From assembly GCF_004851605.1 (NCBI RefSeq), contig NZ_CP031093.1:1922001-1986000 (forward strand): 64,000 bases of DNA, written 5' to 3'. Made by a program: the position numbers and the translations under genes. Shown one piece after another: positions 27,537 through 36,739 of the stretch (the first letter of the stretch is position 1; every line of letters starts with the position of its first letter). This DNA is from Hydrocarboniclastica marina. GTDB taxonomy: Bacteria; Pseudomonadota; Gammaproteobacteria; Pseudomonadales; Oleiphilaceae. The notes under the pieces were generated by a model. It saw nothing but the letters and a program-made list of their open reading frames with translations. It did no database searches and was not told the origin of the DNA.

Positions 27537-27848
27537 ATGAATCGATTGAGGTTTTTTCTAACCGCGGGCTTGGCGCTTGCTCTAAGTAACCCCAGCGTAG
27601 CAAGCATACGGTGCGGAACTGATTTGGTTGTTGATGGCGACAGCGTGGCGAAGCTCCTGCAAGCCTGTGGTGAACCCGACATTGGCGATGCGGAGGCTTT
27701 GCTGGCATTCGGTTTCGGCGAAGTGACATACAACTTTGGTCCTACCGAGTTCATGGTGCGCGTGGAAGTCAGTGACGGCAAAGTCGAAAGCACCGAGAAT
27801 TTAGGGTATGGCTTTGAGGAAAGCGTGGATGAAATTGTAGAAGAGTAA
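27537..27848 (+). CDS. Secreted DUF2845 protein, 103 aa
   Basis: A Sec signal peptide ('FFLTAGLALALSNPSVAS') is followed by the DUF2845 pattern 'RCGTDLVVDGDSVAKLLQACGEPD'. The two cysteines could form a disulfide in the periplasm. Only one copy of the short repeat is present, and the C-terminus is acidic. CAGGAGA lies about 7 bases before the ATG. Family function is not known. It is a single-gene unit. Confidence 0.82.
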   Translation: MNRLRFFLTAGLALALSNPSVASIRCGTDLVVDGDSVAKLLQACGEPDIGDAEALLAFGFGEVTYNFGPTEFMVRVEVSDGKVESTENLGYGFEESVDEIVEE

Positions 27849-28299
27849 CGGCCTGTGTAATCGAAGGAGGAAACTGAGTCGGTAAAGCGCAGGTTGCTGC
27901 TGCGCACGACGGCGCAGGTGTTTCGACCGGAGTTCTTTCATATCTAAAGCAGGCATTAGTGAAAACTAACGTATACGATGATACTTAGTACGGCATTTTA
28001 CATAATATACATTATGCGCATATCAAGCACTTGCTTTGGAACTTCTCCAGTCCAGGTGTGACCCTGCGACCAGTCCCTACAAGCGCTAACGTAACTCCCT
28101 CCCGGTATACAGGTACTCATCGCTTCAGTTACTGAAAAGTTGTTGTAGTTGCTTATCAACCATCAGCTGGTACAGAAACCCATCAAACAGACCGCCAAAC
28201 GTTACAACGGCCGGTTCCTGGCTTACCTATAGTGGAAAACGGCTGGAATGACCGGTCAAGTTTCCTGTTCCTCCTATTACTGAACACAGGCCCACTGCC
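27849..28299. other. 451-bp intergenic region upstream of the orphan algL-like gene
   Basis: No gene is seen. Bases 27955-28030 are AT-rich and contain the 10-bp palindrome TATGCGCATA at 28013-28022. GGAACTT at 28038-28044 resembles the -35 of an AlgU/sigma-E promoter but no matching -10 is at the right distance. Confidence 0.45.
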
Positions 28300-29355
28300 A
28301 TGCTTACGATGTGCATGAACGGCTCGCGGATTATCTTTACGCTAATGGTGCTTATGGGCTCGTCGGCTGTGTTCGCCGAACTCCGGTGTCCCGTTACGCC
28401 TATACCGGCCTATACGGGTGACCTGAACATTCAGAGCGGTTACGATCCCGAGGACCCGACGCGTTCTACCCGTATTGATGATCCTGATTCACGATCCAAG
28501 GCGATCAATGACTACCTCATCCGTTTCTCTGATGGCTTGGGACGCTTCGCTGACTACTATGCCTCGCGTCAAACGGACACCAAAGCAGGGTCGCTCGCGA
28601 TTCAGTGTACGCACGAATGGCTTGCATCCTGGGCGCGCGAGCATGCGTTGACCACCACCGACGCTTCCCCGACTGGCGTGGCTTTGCGCGTCTGGACGTT
28701 GTCCGCGGTGGCGACTGCTGTGTTGAAAATGGAGCACTACGCCGGTGCCGATTGGGCCCTGACCGCTGCAGAAAAAACGTGGATCGCAAAACTGGGTGAA
28801 ATTGTTCGCGCAGACTATGCAGACCGCATTCGGCTCAAGCCTGAAAGAATCAACAACCACGACTATTGGGCGGCCTGGGCTGTCGCGGCCAGCGCCATTG
28901 TTACGGAGCAAGAAGAGGCTCTCAGCTGGAGCTATACCGTGTTTCGTTTTGCTATGAGCCAGACCGTAAACGATGGCATCACGGACACAGCCTATCTCCC
29001 CAATGAATTGGGCAGAGGTGCGCTCGGTGCACACTACACCCAATTTGCGCTGACGCCTCTGGTAATGCTGGCAGACCACTTGCCCGATCACGGCTACGTT
29101 ATTGATTATCGCGACACAGTTCAGTTGAAAAAACTGGCTGAGTTTGCGGCCATTATTGTGTTAACGCCGGAGGCAGTGTTCCACATCCAGGATGATGCTC
29201 AGCGCATACCCTCCCCCGCTAGTTTCACATGGCTCTACCCTTTCAATGCCTTATACGCTGATGTTGTTTCTACCCAGGAGTTGCTCGAAATAGTGCGGCC
29301 CTACACTGGCGTCAATTATAGGTTGGGCGGCGATTTGCGTCCTTTGTATGACTAG
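28300..29355 (+). CDS. AlgL-type alginate lyase paralogue, outside the operon
   Basis: A Sec signal peptide ends at about 'SSAVFA', giving a soluble periplasmic or secreted protein. The alpha/alpha-toroid lyase family PL5 is identified by 'NNHDYWAAWAV' (active-site Asn-His), and by Arg and Tyr seven residues apart in 'GRGALGAHYTQFAL', as in known AlgL enzymes. These enzymes cleave polymannuronate by beta-elimination. It shares the same blocks with the operon AlgL at 41420-42520 but is clearly diverged. It lies 542 bases upstream of algD on the same strand, with no clear ribosome site; ATG codons at 28309 and 28315 are alternative starts. A role in recycling or dispersing the polymer is inferred. 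Confidence 0.88.
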   Translation: MLTMCMNGSRIIFTLMVLMGSSAVFAELRCPVTPIPAYTGDLNIQSGYDPEDPTRSTRIDDPDSRSKAINDYLIRFSDGLGRFADYYASRQTDTKAGSLAIQCTHEWLASWAREHALTTTDASPTGVALRVWTLSAVATAVLKMEHYAGADWALTAAEKTWIAKLGEIVRADYADRIRLKPERINNHDYWAAWAVAASAIVTEQEEALSWSYTVFRFAMSQTVNDGITDTAYLPNELGRGALGAHYTQFALTPLVMLADHLPDHGYVIDYRDTVQLKKLAEFAAIIVLTPEAVFHIQDDAQRIPSPASFTWLYPFNALYADVVSTQELLEIVRPYTGVNYRLGGDLRPLYD

Positions 29356-29897
29356 GCGGCGCAGATGGCACGCTCTGATTTCACCGGCGAAACCCACTCC
29401 CCACGATTGTGCTCTGTTTTCGGGCGTCCGGCGTAGACTTCCCCAAAAGGTTGAGCTGAGGCCATCCATTTGGGCGACCGCAACAACAGATGCACTAATT
29501 TGAGTCACACTTCACATTGCTAAACATTTTCTTTTGCATGTACAACACTGCGGTTCCAGCCCCTCAGTAGCATCCTCCGCTCCACACAGCACTAGTCCCG
29601 CAAGGCATGATGAACGAAATGTCATGCCGATGTCATCGTCTTTACATCCCCGAATGGCATAAACGCTGCATACATGTTAACTAGCTTTAATGTGCAACAA
29701 ATAGCGGAAACAGCTAAATATGGCGCGTTTTGGGCGTTGGTACCCTTTCGATGGGTGTTGCCGCTCGGCGCGGGGATTAGCGTTTTTTCATAGTCTGATC
29801 TGTGAACTGATCGTTTTGACTGGAAGCGGTGAATGCGGCAGCACCTGAGCCATGTCCCCGTAATTGGCGAAGAAAGCAACATCCAAGGAGAAAGAGA
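29356..29897 (+). promoter_or_regulatory. 542-bp leader/promoter region of the alginate operon
   Basis: This long non-coding region precedes algD, as in Pseudomonas where the algD promoter integrates many regulators. I see a candidate sigma-54 site (29655-29670). A sequence matching the AlgU -10 (TCTGA at 29794-29798) is present, but no GAACTT -35 stands 16-17 bases before it. The ribosome site AAGGAG is at about 29885. No open frame with protein character exists here. Confidence 0.55.
29655..29670 (+). promoter_or_regulatory. Candidate sigma-54 (RpoN) promoter upstream of algD
   Basis: TGGCATAAACGCTGCA has GG and GC exactly 10 bases apart, the invariant -24/-12 spacing, and matches most of the consensus TGGCACG-N4-TTGCA. 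It would start transcription about 215 bases before the algD ATG. This is a pattern match only. Confidence 0.35.
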
Positions 29898-31208
29898 ATG
29901 GATATCAGCATATTTGGACTGGGTTACGTCGGAGCCGTCTGTTGTGCCTGCCTCGCAAAAAATGGCCACAACGTCATCGGGGTCGATGTCAGCCCATACA
30001 AAGTTGACCTGATCAACCAGGGAAAGTCACCTATTGTTGAGGCTGGTTTGGGGGAGCTGATCAGCGAAGGTGTGGCAACCTCCCGCTTGCGGGCTACAAC
30101 CGAAGCCCGGGAGGCCGTGTTTAACAGTGACGCTTCTTTCGTCTGTGTGGGTACGCCGAGTAAAGCCAACGGCAGTCTGGGCACTCAATACCTCGTACAG
30201 GTCTGCGAAGATATAGGTTATGCACTGCGTGATAAAGACGCCTACCACCTGGTTGTCATCCGAAGCACGGTTCTGCCGGGCACTGTTACGGATATCGTTC
30301 TCCCTATTCTGGAAAATACATCGGGCAAAAAAGCAGGGAAAGACTTCGGGTTGGCCATGAATCCCGAATTCTTGCGTGAAAGCACGGCCATCGAAGATTT
30401 TTATGAACCCGAAATTACGGTTATCGGCGAGTACGACCAGCGCTCCGGTGATGTTCTCGCGTCCATTTATGCCGGACTGGACGGGCCGCTGATCCGCAAG
30501 CCGATCGAAGTGGCCGAAATGATCAAGTACACCTGCAATGCCTGGCACGCAACCAAGGTCAGTTTTGCTAATGAAATCGGCAGCTTGTCAAAGAAACTTA
30601 ATGTCGATGGTCGCGAGGTCATGGACGTTATTTGTCAGGACAAGAAACTGAACATTTCGGCTTACTACCTGAAACCCGGGTTCGCGTTCGGCGGCTCCTG
30701 CCTGCCCAAGGATCTGCGCGCCCTGACGTACCTCAGTCGCAGTCTCGATCTGAAGTTGCCGCTACTGGACTCCATCATTTCCAGCAACCAGACCCACATT
30801 GAGTCAGGTTTCAATATCATTGCGGAGTCGGGTCGCCGGAAGGTGGGTTTCCTGGGGATCAGCTTCAAGGCCGGGACCGATGACCTGCGGGAAAGCCCTA
30901 TGGTGGAACTGGTCGAAAAGCTCTACGGCAAGGGCTATGACATCAAAATCTACGATAAGAATGTCGACTATTCCCGCGTGCATGGCGCAAACAAGGCCTA
31001 CATCGAAACAAAGATACCCCACGTTTCACGGATGCTGGTGTCCGACCTGGCGGCTGTCGTTGATACCTCCGATATCCTGGTTGTCGGCAATGCCAGCGAC
31101 GAGTTCCGGACGGTCATCGACAATCTCTGCCAGACAAAAAAGGTCGTCGACCTGGTGGGCTTCATGCAGCAGAAGAGCTGCGAGGCAAAACTGGGCATCT
31201 GCTGGTAA
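29898..31208 (+). CDS. algD: GDP-mannose 6-dehydrogenase AlgD
   Basis: AlgD oxidises GDP-mannose to GDP-mannuronate with two NAD, the committed step for alginate. The Rossmann start 'IFGLGYVGAVCCACLA' and the catalytic Cys268 in 'GGSCLPKDLRAL' are present; Pseudomonas aeruginosa AlgD also uses Cys268. Length, 436 residues, is standard. The ATG at 29898 has AAGGAG about 8 bases upstream; the frame is open to 29829 but the extension is not homologous-looking. It is the first gene of an eleven-gene run on one strand, and alg8 follows 11 bases later. Confidence 0.97.
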   Translation: MDISIFGLGYVGAVCCACLAKNGHNVIGVDVSPYKVDLINQGKSPIVEAGLGELISEGVATSRLRATTEAREAVFNSDASFVCVGTPSKANGSLGTQYLVQVCEDIGYALRDKDAYHLVVIRSTVLPGTVTDIVLPILENTSGKKAGKDFGLAMNPEFLRESTAIEDFYEPEITVIGEYDQRSGDVLASIYAGLDGPLIRKPIEVAEMIKYTCNAWHATKVSFANEIGSLSKKLNVDGREVMDVICQDKKLNISAYYLKPGFAFGGSCLPKDLRALTYLSRSLDLKLPLLDSIISSNQTHIESGFNIIAESGRRKVGFLGISFKAGTDDLRESPMVELVEKLYGKGYDIKIYDKNVDYSRVHGANKAYIETKIPHVSRMLVSDLAAVVDTSDILVVGNASDEFRTVIDNLCQTKKVVDLVGFMQQKSCEAKLGICW

Positions 31209-31219
31209 CAATCAGGCCC

Positions 31220-32758
31220 ATGGCGACGATGAATATGGCAAACCGCGCTGGGAACGGATGGCATCGTTTTTGGGCCGGCCTGTTCGGATGGGCTTGTCTG
31301 GGGCTGGTGATTACGCTCCTGGCAAGCGCGATCAGCGCTGACTACCTGGATGCTGACAATAAGAAGTTCATCTTCCTGATCGGTGCGCTAGGGGCATGGC
31401 GCTATGGCAATGCCGCGATGCACTACTGTCGGGCGATGTTTTTTCTTCATCTTGTTTTCCCTCGCCTGCGAAGAAAAGTAGAGCTTATGGGCGATGCTGC
31501 GCTGCCATCGCACATGTACATGGTGGTGACCAGTTTCCGCATTCCCTGCGACACCACGTTCAAGGTTTACCAGTCCGTATTCCGTGAATGCCAGAGGCTA
31601 TCGGTACCGGTGACCGTAATTGCCTCGATTGTGGAGAAAGCGGACGAACGGCTCATCAAAGATGTATTGCTACGTGAAACCAGAGCAGGCTCCAACGTCC
31701 GGCTGATTATTGTACGGGCACGGGGCACCGGCAAACGCGATGGTCTGGCCCATGCGTTCCGGGCTCTGTCGCGTACGATGCCCCCCGACGATGCTGTGGT
31801 TGGCGTGGTCGACGGGGACACACTGATGTTGCCCGGCTGTGTGGAGAAAGCAGTCAAGTTTTTTGCGCTCTACCCCAACGTTGGCGGCATCACCACGAAC
31901 GAATTCTGCGAAGTTGAAGGCGACAGGTTCATCAAAGAGTGGCACCGCATGCGGTTTGTCCAGCGACACATCAACATGTGTTCAATGGCCTTGTCGCAGC
32001 GTGTGCTGACCATGACCGGACGACTGTCTTTTTTCCGCGCCAGCGTAATGATCCGACCTGAGTTTATCCAGGATGTCGAAGCCGATTTTCTGGACCATTG
32101 GCGCCTGGGCCGTTTCCAGTTTCTGACCGGGGACGACAAGTCATCCTGGTTCAGCCTGATGCGCCGGGGTTGGGATACGTTCTACGTTCCGGACAGCCTG
32201 ACCCTGACGATTGAGCACCCGCCCGATAGCAATTTTTTTCGAGCCACACGACAACTTATGCGGCGCTGGTACGGCAACTCCTTACGGCAGAACTTTCGGG
32301 CCACCCGAGAGCTTGGCCTGCGACGCCTGGGGCTTTTTACCACCTACGTGCTCTACGACCAGCGTGTATCCATGTGGACTTGCCTGCTGGGCCTGACGGT
32401 CAGCCTTTGCGCAGCAATGTTCTACTCGCCTGAGTTTCTGCTGGTCTACCTGTTCTGGATTGCAACGACGCGCACGATTGTAACGGGTCTTTTCGTTTTC
32501 AGTGGCCACAGAGTCCACCCGCTCTATCCGCTGATGCTCTATTACAACCAGGTGGTTGGGTCAGTGATGAAAATCTATGCAATGTTTCATATGGACCAGC
32601 AAAGCTGGACCCGCCAGAAGACCACGCTCAGTTCGTCTTTTCGGAACTTTGACAAAATGTTGAACCGGCTGTCCTCGAAAACCGTCATGTTCTCTGCCGT
32701 ATCGGTATTTTTTGGCGTCGTGGCACTGCTGCTGGACCTGACACAATTTGCTAACTGA
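31220..32758 (+). CDS. alg8: Alginate polymerase glycosyltransferase Alg8
   Basis: Alg8 is the inner-membrane family 2 glycosyltransferase that polymerises mannuronate from GDP-mannuronate. Membrane helices flank a cytosolic catalytic domain: two near residues 12-60, and several after about residue 370. The Asp-x-Asp is in 'VDGDT', the acceptor-site motif in 'TGDDKSSW', and 'RQLMRRWYGN' is the QxxRW-like motif. The start at 31220 has a poor ribosome site; ATG codons at 31229 and 31235 are possible. It needs Alg44 bound to c-di-GMP to be active, and alg44 is the next gene, 12 bases downstream. Confidence 0.95.
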   Translation: MATMNMANRAGNGWHRFWAGLFGWACLGLVITLLASAISADYLDADNKKFIFLIGALGAWRYGNAAMHYCRAMFFLHLVFPRLRRKVELMGDAALPSHMYMVVTSFRIPCDTTFKVYQSVFRECQRLSVPVTVIASIVEKADERLIKDVLLRETRAGSNVRLIIVRARGTGKRDGLAHAFRALSRTMPPDDAVVGVVDGDTLMLPGCVEKAVKFFALYPNVGGITTNEFCEVEGDRFIKEWHRMRFVQRHINMCSMALSQRVLTMTGRLSFFRASVMIRPEFIQDVEADFLDHWRLGRFQFLTGDDKSSWFSLMRRGWDTFYVPDSLTLTIEHPPDSNFFRATRQLMRRWYGNSLRQNFRATRELGLRRLGLFTTYVLYDQRVSMWTCLLGLTVSLCAAMFYSPEFLLVYLFWIATTRTIVTGLFVFSGHRVHPLYPLMLYYNQVVGSVMKIYAMFHMDQQSWTRQKTTLSSSFRNFDKMLNRLSSKTVMFSAVSVFFGVVALLLDLTQFAN

Positions 32759-32770
32759 GGCATCAATACC

Positions 32771-33973
32771 ATGAAACCTCTTCAAACCGCGCCGCTGGAT
32801 GTCGTGCATGAAGCAATTGACGAGCGCCAGCATGTGCGTACTCGCCTGCCTGCACACGCTTTACTCTCGGTGAACGGGAAGCAGAGAAGCTGCGAGATTA
32901 TCGATATCTCCCTGGGCGGTATGGCCCTGTCAGCGAAAGGGATCCGGCCTGACGAGCGCGCGGGTGCGGTACCACTGGAGGTCGGCACGACGACCAGTTC
33001 GGCTATCCAGCTGAATCTGATGCATTTCGAGCTCAGCGTTGCCGCGAGGGTCAAGGTGGTAGCCGTCACTGAAGACGTGATCCGTGTGGCTTTCGAGGAG
33101 ATCGATAAACGGAAAATGGACACCCTGCGTTATGTCATCTCGTCGTATATCTCGGGCGACGTGGTGAACATCGACGGTGTTTTTAACCTGATGCAGCGGG
33201 AGAACTACATCAAGGAGCGAAAAGTAAAAGTAGACACTTCGCGCTCCTTCCTGAGTCGTTTACGGGCGCTTGCGGGCTCTCTGCTGTACCTCGCCGTTGG
33301 TCTCGGCATCTTTGCGGTTATCGGCTACAAGCTTTTCCTGTACTTCTTCCAGGTCGCGGCGGTTTCAGGCGTCGTAGATGGGGCTCCCTACGTCGTGAAT
33401 ATGCCAGAGAATGGCTACGTCAGTTTCCTGGTCGATACCGCGGACCTCAACGGTGGGTTTGTTCGGGTAGAGAGCGGACAGCCGATCGCGGCTGTCTCTA
33501 CCCAGTTGATGACCAGTTTTAACACCCCGGACGATGTACTGGCGCTCATGGAAATTACCCAGCAGGACCTGCAGACCCTGTATGGCAAGGCCTTCATCGA
33601 GACCGTAATCAACAGTCCCTGTGACTGCTATGTCTATTTCACTGATTCCGCCATGGACCGCTATGTCACGAAAGATAAGCCACTGATGCACCTGCTGCCG
33701 ATAGATCGGTCTCTACTGGTTCGGGCCAGCTTTTCGTATGACAGGCTCAACGAGCTGAAAAACGTGGAGAGCGTCAGTCTGAGTGTGTTTGGGGACGCAG
33801 CAAAAACATCGGGTGAGATCGTAGGATCGGCGATCAACCAGGAAACCGGGATGCTCGACATCATCGTAAGGCCCGCCCAGGCCATAGACATGCAGAGCTA
33901 TCTCAAGCCAGTTGCTGTCTCGGTTCGCACCGGTACCTTCTTCAGTCACTGGACCACGGGAACCTCGGAATAA
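32771..33973 (+). CDS. alg44: Alginate co-polymerase Alg44 with c-di-GMP-binding PilZ domain
   Basis: The N-terminal PilZ domain keeps both c-di-GMP motifs: R19-x3-R23 and D45-x-S47-x2-G50 ('DISLGG'). A membrane helix lies at about residues 170-195, followed by an HlyD/membrane-fusion-like periplasmic domain to the end. Binding of c-di-GMP to this protein switches on Alg8 polymerisation after translation. Intact motifs show that this control should work here. Start is the ATG at 32771, 12 bases after alg8. It is next to algK with only 2 bases between. Confidence 0.95.
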   Translation: MKPLQTAPLDVVHEAIDERQHVRTRLPAHALLSVNGKQRSCEIIDISLGGMALSAKGIRPDERAGAVPLEVGTTTSSAIQLNLMHFELSVAARVKVVAVTEDVIRVAFEEIDKRKMDTLRYVISSYISGDVVNIDGVFNLMQRENYIKERKVKVDTSRSFLSRLRALAGSLLYLAVGLGIFAVIGYKLFLYFFQVAAVSGVVDGAPYVVNMPENGYVSFLVDTADLNGGFVRVESGQPIAAVSTQLMTSFNTPDDVLALMEITQQDLQTLYGKAFIETVINSPCDCYVYFTDSAMDRYVTKDKPLMHLLPIDRSLLVRASFSYDRLNELKNVESVSLSVFGDAAKTSGEIVGSAINQETGMLDIIVRPAQAIDMQSYLKPVAVSVRTGTFFSHWTTGTSE

Positions 33974-33975
33974 AA

Positions 33976-35355
33976 GTGGACGGCATGGCTCACACTGGAA
34001 CCCTACTCTTGAAATGCCTTTCCGTCCTGCTGTTCTCGCTGGCGACGAGCACGGCTACGGCCGGCCTTTCCGGGTTGCGGTATCAACTGTCGTTGGAACC
34101 CGGCAAGTTCTGGGAAGTCTCGGCGGATGCGGACCAGTTTCGCAAATCACTGAGGGGCCTGGCCGAGTTTGGCGTCGCTGATGCGCAAATGTTATTGGCT
34201 GACCAGTTCGCCTCGTCTGGCCGTTTCGCCCACCTCCGTCAATCCGCGCACTGGTACCAGGAAGCTTATGCTAATGGTCGCACTGACGCTCCCGGCGCGC
34301 TCGCCCGGGTTGTCAGTAGAAAGCCGCTGCTCTCCGCCGAGCTGCTTCCCTACTTTCGTGGCATCGTCCCGTCTCTCTCGCCTGAGCAAGATTTCGATAG
34401 CCTGCTCTCCCTTCTTGAGATTCAGTTCAGCTACCCCGAACTGGCTGATGCTGCGAGGGCGGACCGCTTACTTAAACTCTACAAACGCGCGTGCATTAAC
34501 ACGTGTTTCCATGACCTGTTCGGTGCGAGAGCCGCGGAACTGAACAACCGTGACGAGGATGCGCGTCGGCTCTATCGTCAGGCGGCCCGGTCCAGCGGGC
34601 GGGGCGTGAACGCCTATTTTGATTTTCTGGAGCGATACGAGGACCGGGATAGCCGATTTAACGCCTTTTCGGATCAGCTTTCAGACAGTGCAGAAGCGCT
34701 CTCACCTGACGTTATCCAGTCGGTCGCCGGAAAACTGCAGAGTATTAACTCCGACTTCAGCCCTGCCGTTCTGGCATGGCTGGACCTTGCGGTCGAAAAA
34801 GGCGCGCCGAACGCGGCAATCAATCGTATCGAGTACATGCTGGGCCTGCCGGAAAGTTTCTCCTTTGACCAGACCGAGCAGCGGATCACGGCGGTTGCAA
34901 CGAGCTTCCCAACCGAGGCAAAGCTCCTTCGGGCGCAATTGCTGACCACCCGTGCCTGGAAGAGGCTGGACCCGTTCACAGCCTATGACCTGCTGAAGGA
35001 CCTGCAATCTCGAGGCGTTACTGAAGCCCATGTTGGACTGGGCGATCTCTATAGCATGGGCGGCCTGGACGAGGTCGACCAATTCCAGGCAATTGAAGAG
35101 TATAAGAAAGCCGCAAAAAAGGGCTACGCGAGCGCATTCTATAAGATAGCGAGCATATACAGATTCGGCCGATCCATGTGCAATGACGCCTTGCTGTCTC
35201 ATGCGTATAGCCGAATGGCCTTGATGCTGGGTGAAGATAAAGCTGAAGAGTTTGTCCAAACGCTGAGCGCGGAACTCAGCCCGGCACAAGCTTCGCAGGC
35301 CGACCACCTCTATCGCGACCTGATCGCGGCCTACCCCATCAAGGGTTTTGAGTGA
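33976..35355 (+). CDS. algK: Alginate periplasmic scaffold AlgK (Sel1/TPR repeats), without a lipobox
   Basis: AlgK is the repeat protein that links the periplasmic complex to the AlgE porin. Sel1/TPR-like helical repeats fill the protein ('AHWYQEAYANGRTDA', 'AIEEYKKAAKKGYASAFYKIASIYRFG' in pieces). In Pseudomonas AlgK is an outer-membrane lipoprotein. Here the N-terminus ('KCLSVLLFSLATSTATA') has a signal peptide but no cysteine at the cleavage site; the only Cys is at the start of the hydrophobic core after Lys. It is probably soluble. Start is GTG at 33976 or ATG at 33985. Its stop overlaps the start of algE. Confidence 0.9.
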   Translation: MDGMAHTGTLLLKCLSVLLFSLATSTATAGLSGLRYQLSLEPGKFWEVSADADQFRKSLRGLAEFGVADAQMLLADQFASSGRFAHLRQSAHWYQEAYANGRTDAPGALARVVSRKPLLSAELLPYFRGIVPSLSPEQDFDSLLSLLEIQFSYPELADAARADRLLKLYKRACINTCFHDLFGARAAELNNRDEDARRLYRQAARSSGRGVNAYFDFLERYEDRDSRFNAFSDQLSDSAEALSPDVIQSVAGKLQSINSDFSPAVLAWLDLAVEKGAPNAAINRIEYMLGLPESFSFDQTEQRITAVATSFPTEAKLLRAQLLTTRAWKRLDPFTAYDLLKDLQSRGVTEAHVGLGDLYSMGGLDEVDQFQAIEEYKKAAKKGYASAFYKIASIYRFGRSMCNDALLSHAYSRMALMLGEDKAEEFVQTLSAELSPAQASQADHLYRDLIAAYPIKGFE

Positions 35356-36725
35356 TGAGCTGGGCGGCGTTACTAATGAGTAATCTGCGAATCTGCTTCG
35401 TTGCGTTGGTCGCGCTCCTGTCTGTTTACTCCAGTGGCGTAACGGGTGCGGAGTTTCACTACGACCAGAGACTTGCCCTTGAAAGTGCTCTCGCCGACTA
35501 CGACACGCAGACTGAGAGAAGCGATACCAGCTTTCAGGCGAAATACGAAGGCTTCGCCCGTTGGCGCCACCCGACGGGACAATGGCCGGACTGGACTCTG
35601 TTTCTCAGACCCTGGCTGGCCTATCGTTCCGACGATCCCCTGCCTTTCCTGAACAACGACGCGGAAACATCGGCTCAGGTAGACGGCGCCTATGCGGAAC
35701 TGTGGGAGTTTGTGCTAACGCGGCACAACGTCTGGGGCAACCCGGCGCTGTCGCTTTCCCTCGGGCGCCAGCAGTTCAGCGGTGATTACGGGTTCTGGTG
35801 GGACGACAGTCTTGAATCGCTCAAGCTTGACCTGTCGGATACGCGAAACAAGGGGTTTCTGGCAGTAGCATCACGCCAATTCCTCTATAACACTGACGAC
35901 AACGACCCCGTGCCGTCCCAGGCAGATATTGTGTATGTGCTTGGCGAGTATCACTACAACTGGGTCCCCTATCAGTGGGCCGGTCTCCGACTGCTAGGCC
36001 AGAGAGACCATTCTCCAGCCAACGAGCGCGGCGATGACGGGGATTTCGCCGGCGCAACGGTTGGCCTCCAGCTTGAAGGGGAGCGAGTCCACGCCGGCCC
36101 GATTAATCTCGACTATCACATCCAGCTCGCCGCCGTCCGGGGTGAGTTCCGTAATATGAATACCCTGGGTTTTTCCGACCAGCGCATTGATACCCGAGGG
36201 TGGCTGGCGTTCACCGAGTTGGGGCATTCCTTCCAGACTTCGTTTGTTATAGACCGGTTGGCCTTGCGTCTGGCGCTGACCGACAGGCCTGACACGCCAT
36301 TCAGCGGATTTTTCCAGAGCACCGTCCAGTCCTCTCGGGCTTCGCGCTTCAGCGATTACAACCTGGGCCTGTCCGGCGCGTTTTTGAATGTCCGCATGAC
36401 CAACCTGATGCTCGCCGGCCTGATGAGCCAGCATGCGCTGTCGCACCGCAGCCAGATGAGACTCTCTGTTTACGACCTCCGGCGCCGTAACAGCGAACTG
36501 GCGGCGAGCCAGACTATCGGCCTCGACTATCCCGAAAGCAACGGCAATCACATCGGTAGCATTGTGGAAGCCCAGTACATCTGGGCGATGTTTCCTTATG
36601 CCATTAATGATGAACACCTGACCTTCGACGTGCTTGCGACGGTGAGCCACTTCGAGGGCGGCAACGCACTACAGCAAGGCATCAGTGACTACCAGCTTTC
36701 CATCGATCTGAATCTTAGGTACTAG
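35352..36725 (+). CDS. algE: Alginate outer-membrane export porin AlgE
   Basis: AlgE is the 18-strand outer-membrane barrel that exports alginate. After a signal peptide ('FVALVALLSVYSSGVTGA') come 'EFHYDQRLALESALADYD', 'LSLGRQQFSGDYGFWWDDSLESLKLDL' in pieces, and alternating beta strands to a C-terminal aromatic residue ('LSIDLNLRY'), as expected for barrel insertion. The start is GTG at 35352 or ATG at 35355, overlapping the algK stop. In Pseudomonas the next gene is algG; here it is algI, so the order is changed. Confidence 0.93.
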   Translation: MMSWAALLMSNLRICFVALVALLSVYSSGVTGAEFHYDQRLALESALADYDTQTERSDTSFQAKYEGFARWRHPTGQWPDWTLFLRPWLAYRSDDPLPFLNNDAETSAQVDGAYAELWEFVLTRHNVWGNPALSLSLGRQQFSGDYGFWWDDSLESLKLDLSDTRNKGFLAVASRQFLYNTDDNDPVPSQADIVYVLGEYHYNWVPYQWAGLRLLGQRDHSPANERGDDGDFAGATVGLQLEGERVHAGPINLDYHIQLAAVRGEFRNMNTLGFSDQRIDTRGWLAFTELGHSFQTSFVIDRLALRLALTDRPDTPFSGFFQSTVQSSRASRFSDYNLGLSGAFLNVRMTNLMLAGLMSQHALSHRSQMRLSVYDLRRRNSELAASQTIGLDYPESNGNHIGSIVEAQYIWAMFPYAINDEHLTFDVLATVSHFEGGNALQQGISDYQLSIDLNLRY

Positions 36726-36739
36726 GCGGCCAACGGACC

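Noticed and set aside
28038-28044. GGAACTT as the -35 of an AlgU/sigma-E promoter for the orphan algL-like gene
   Set aside because: No TCTGA-like -10 stands 16-17 bases downstream; the following bases are ACCCTG. A lone -35 match is not enough.
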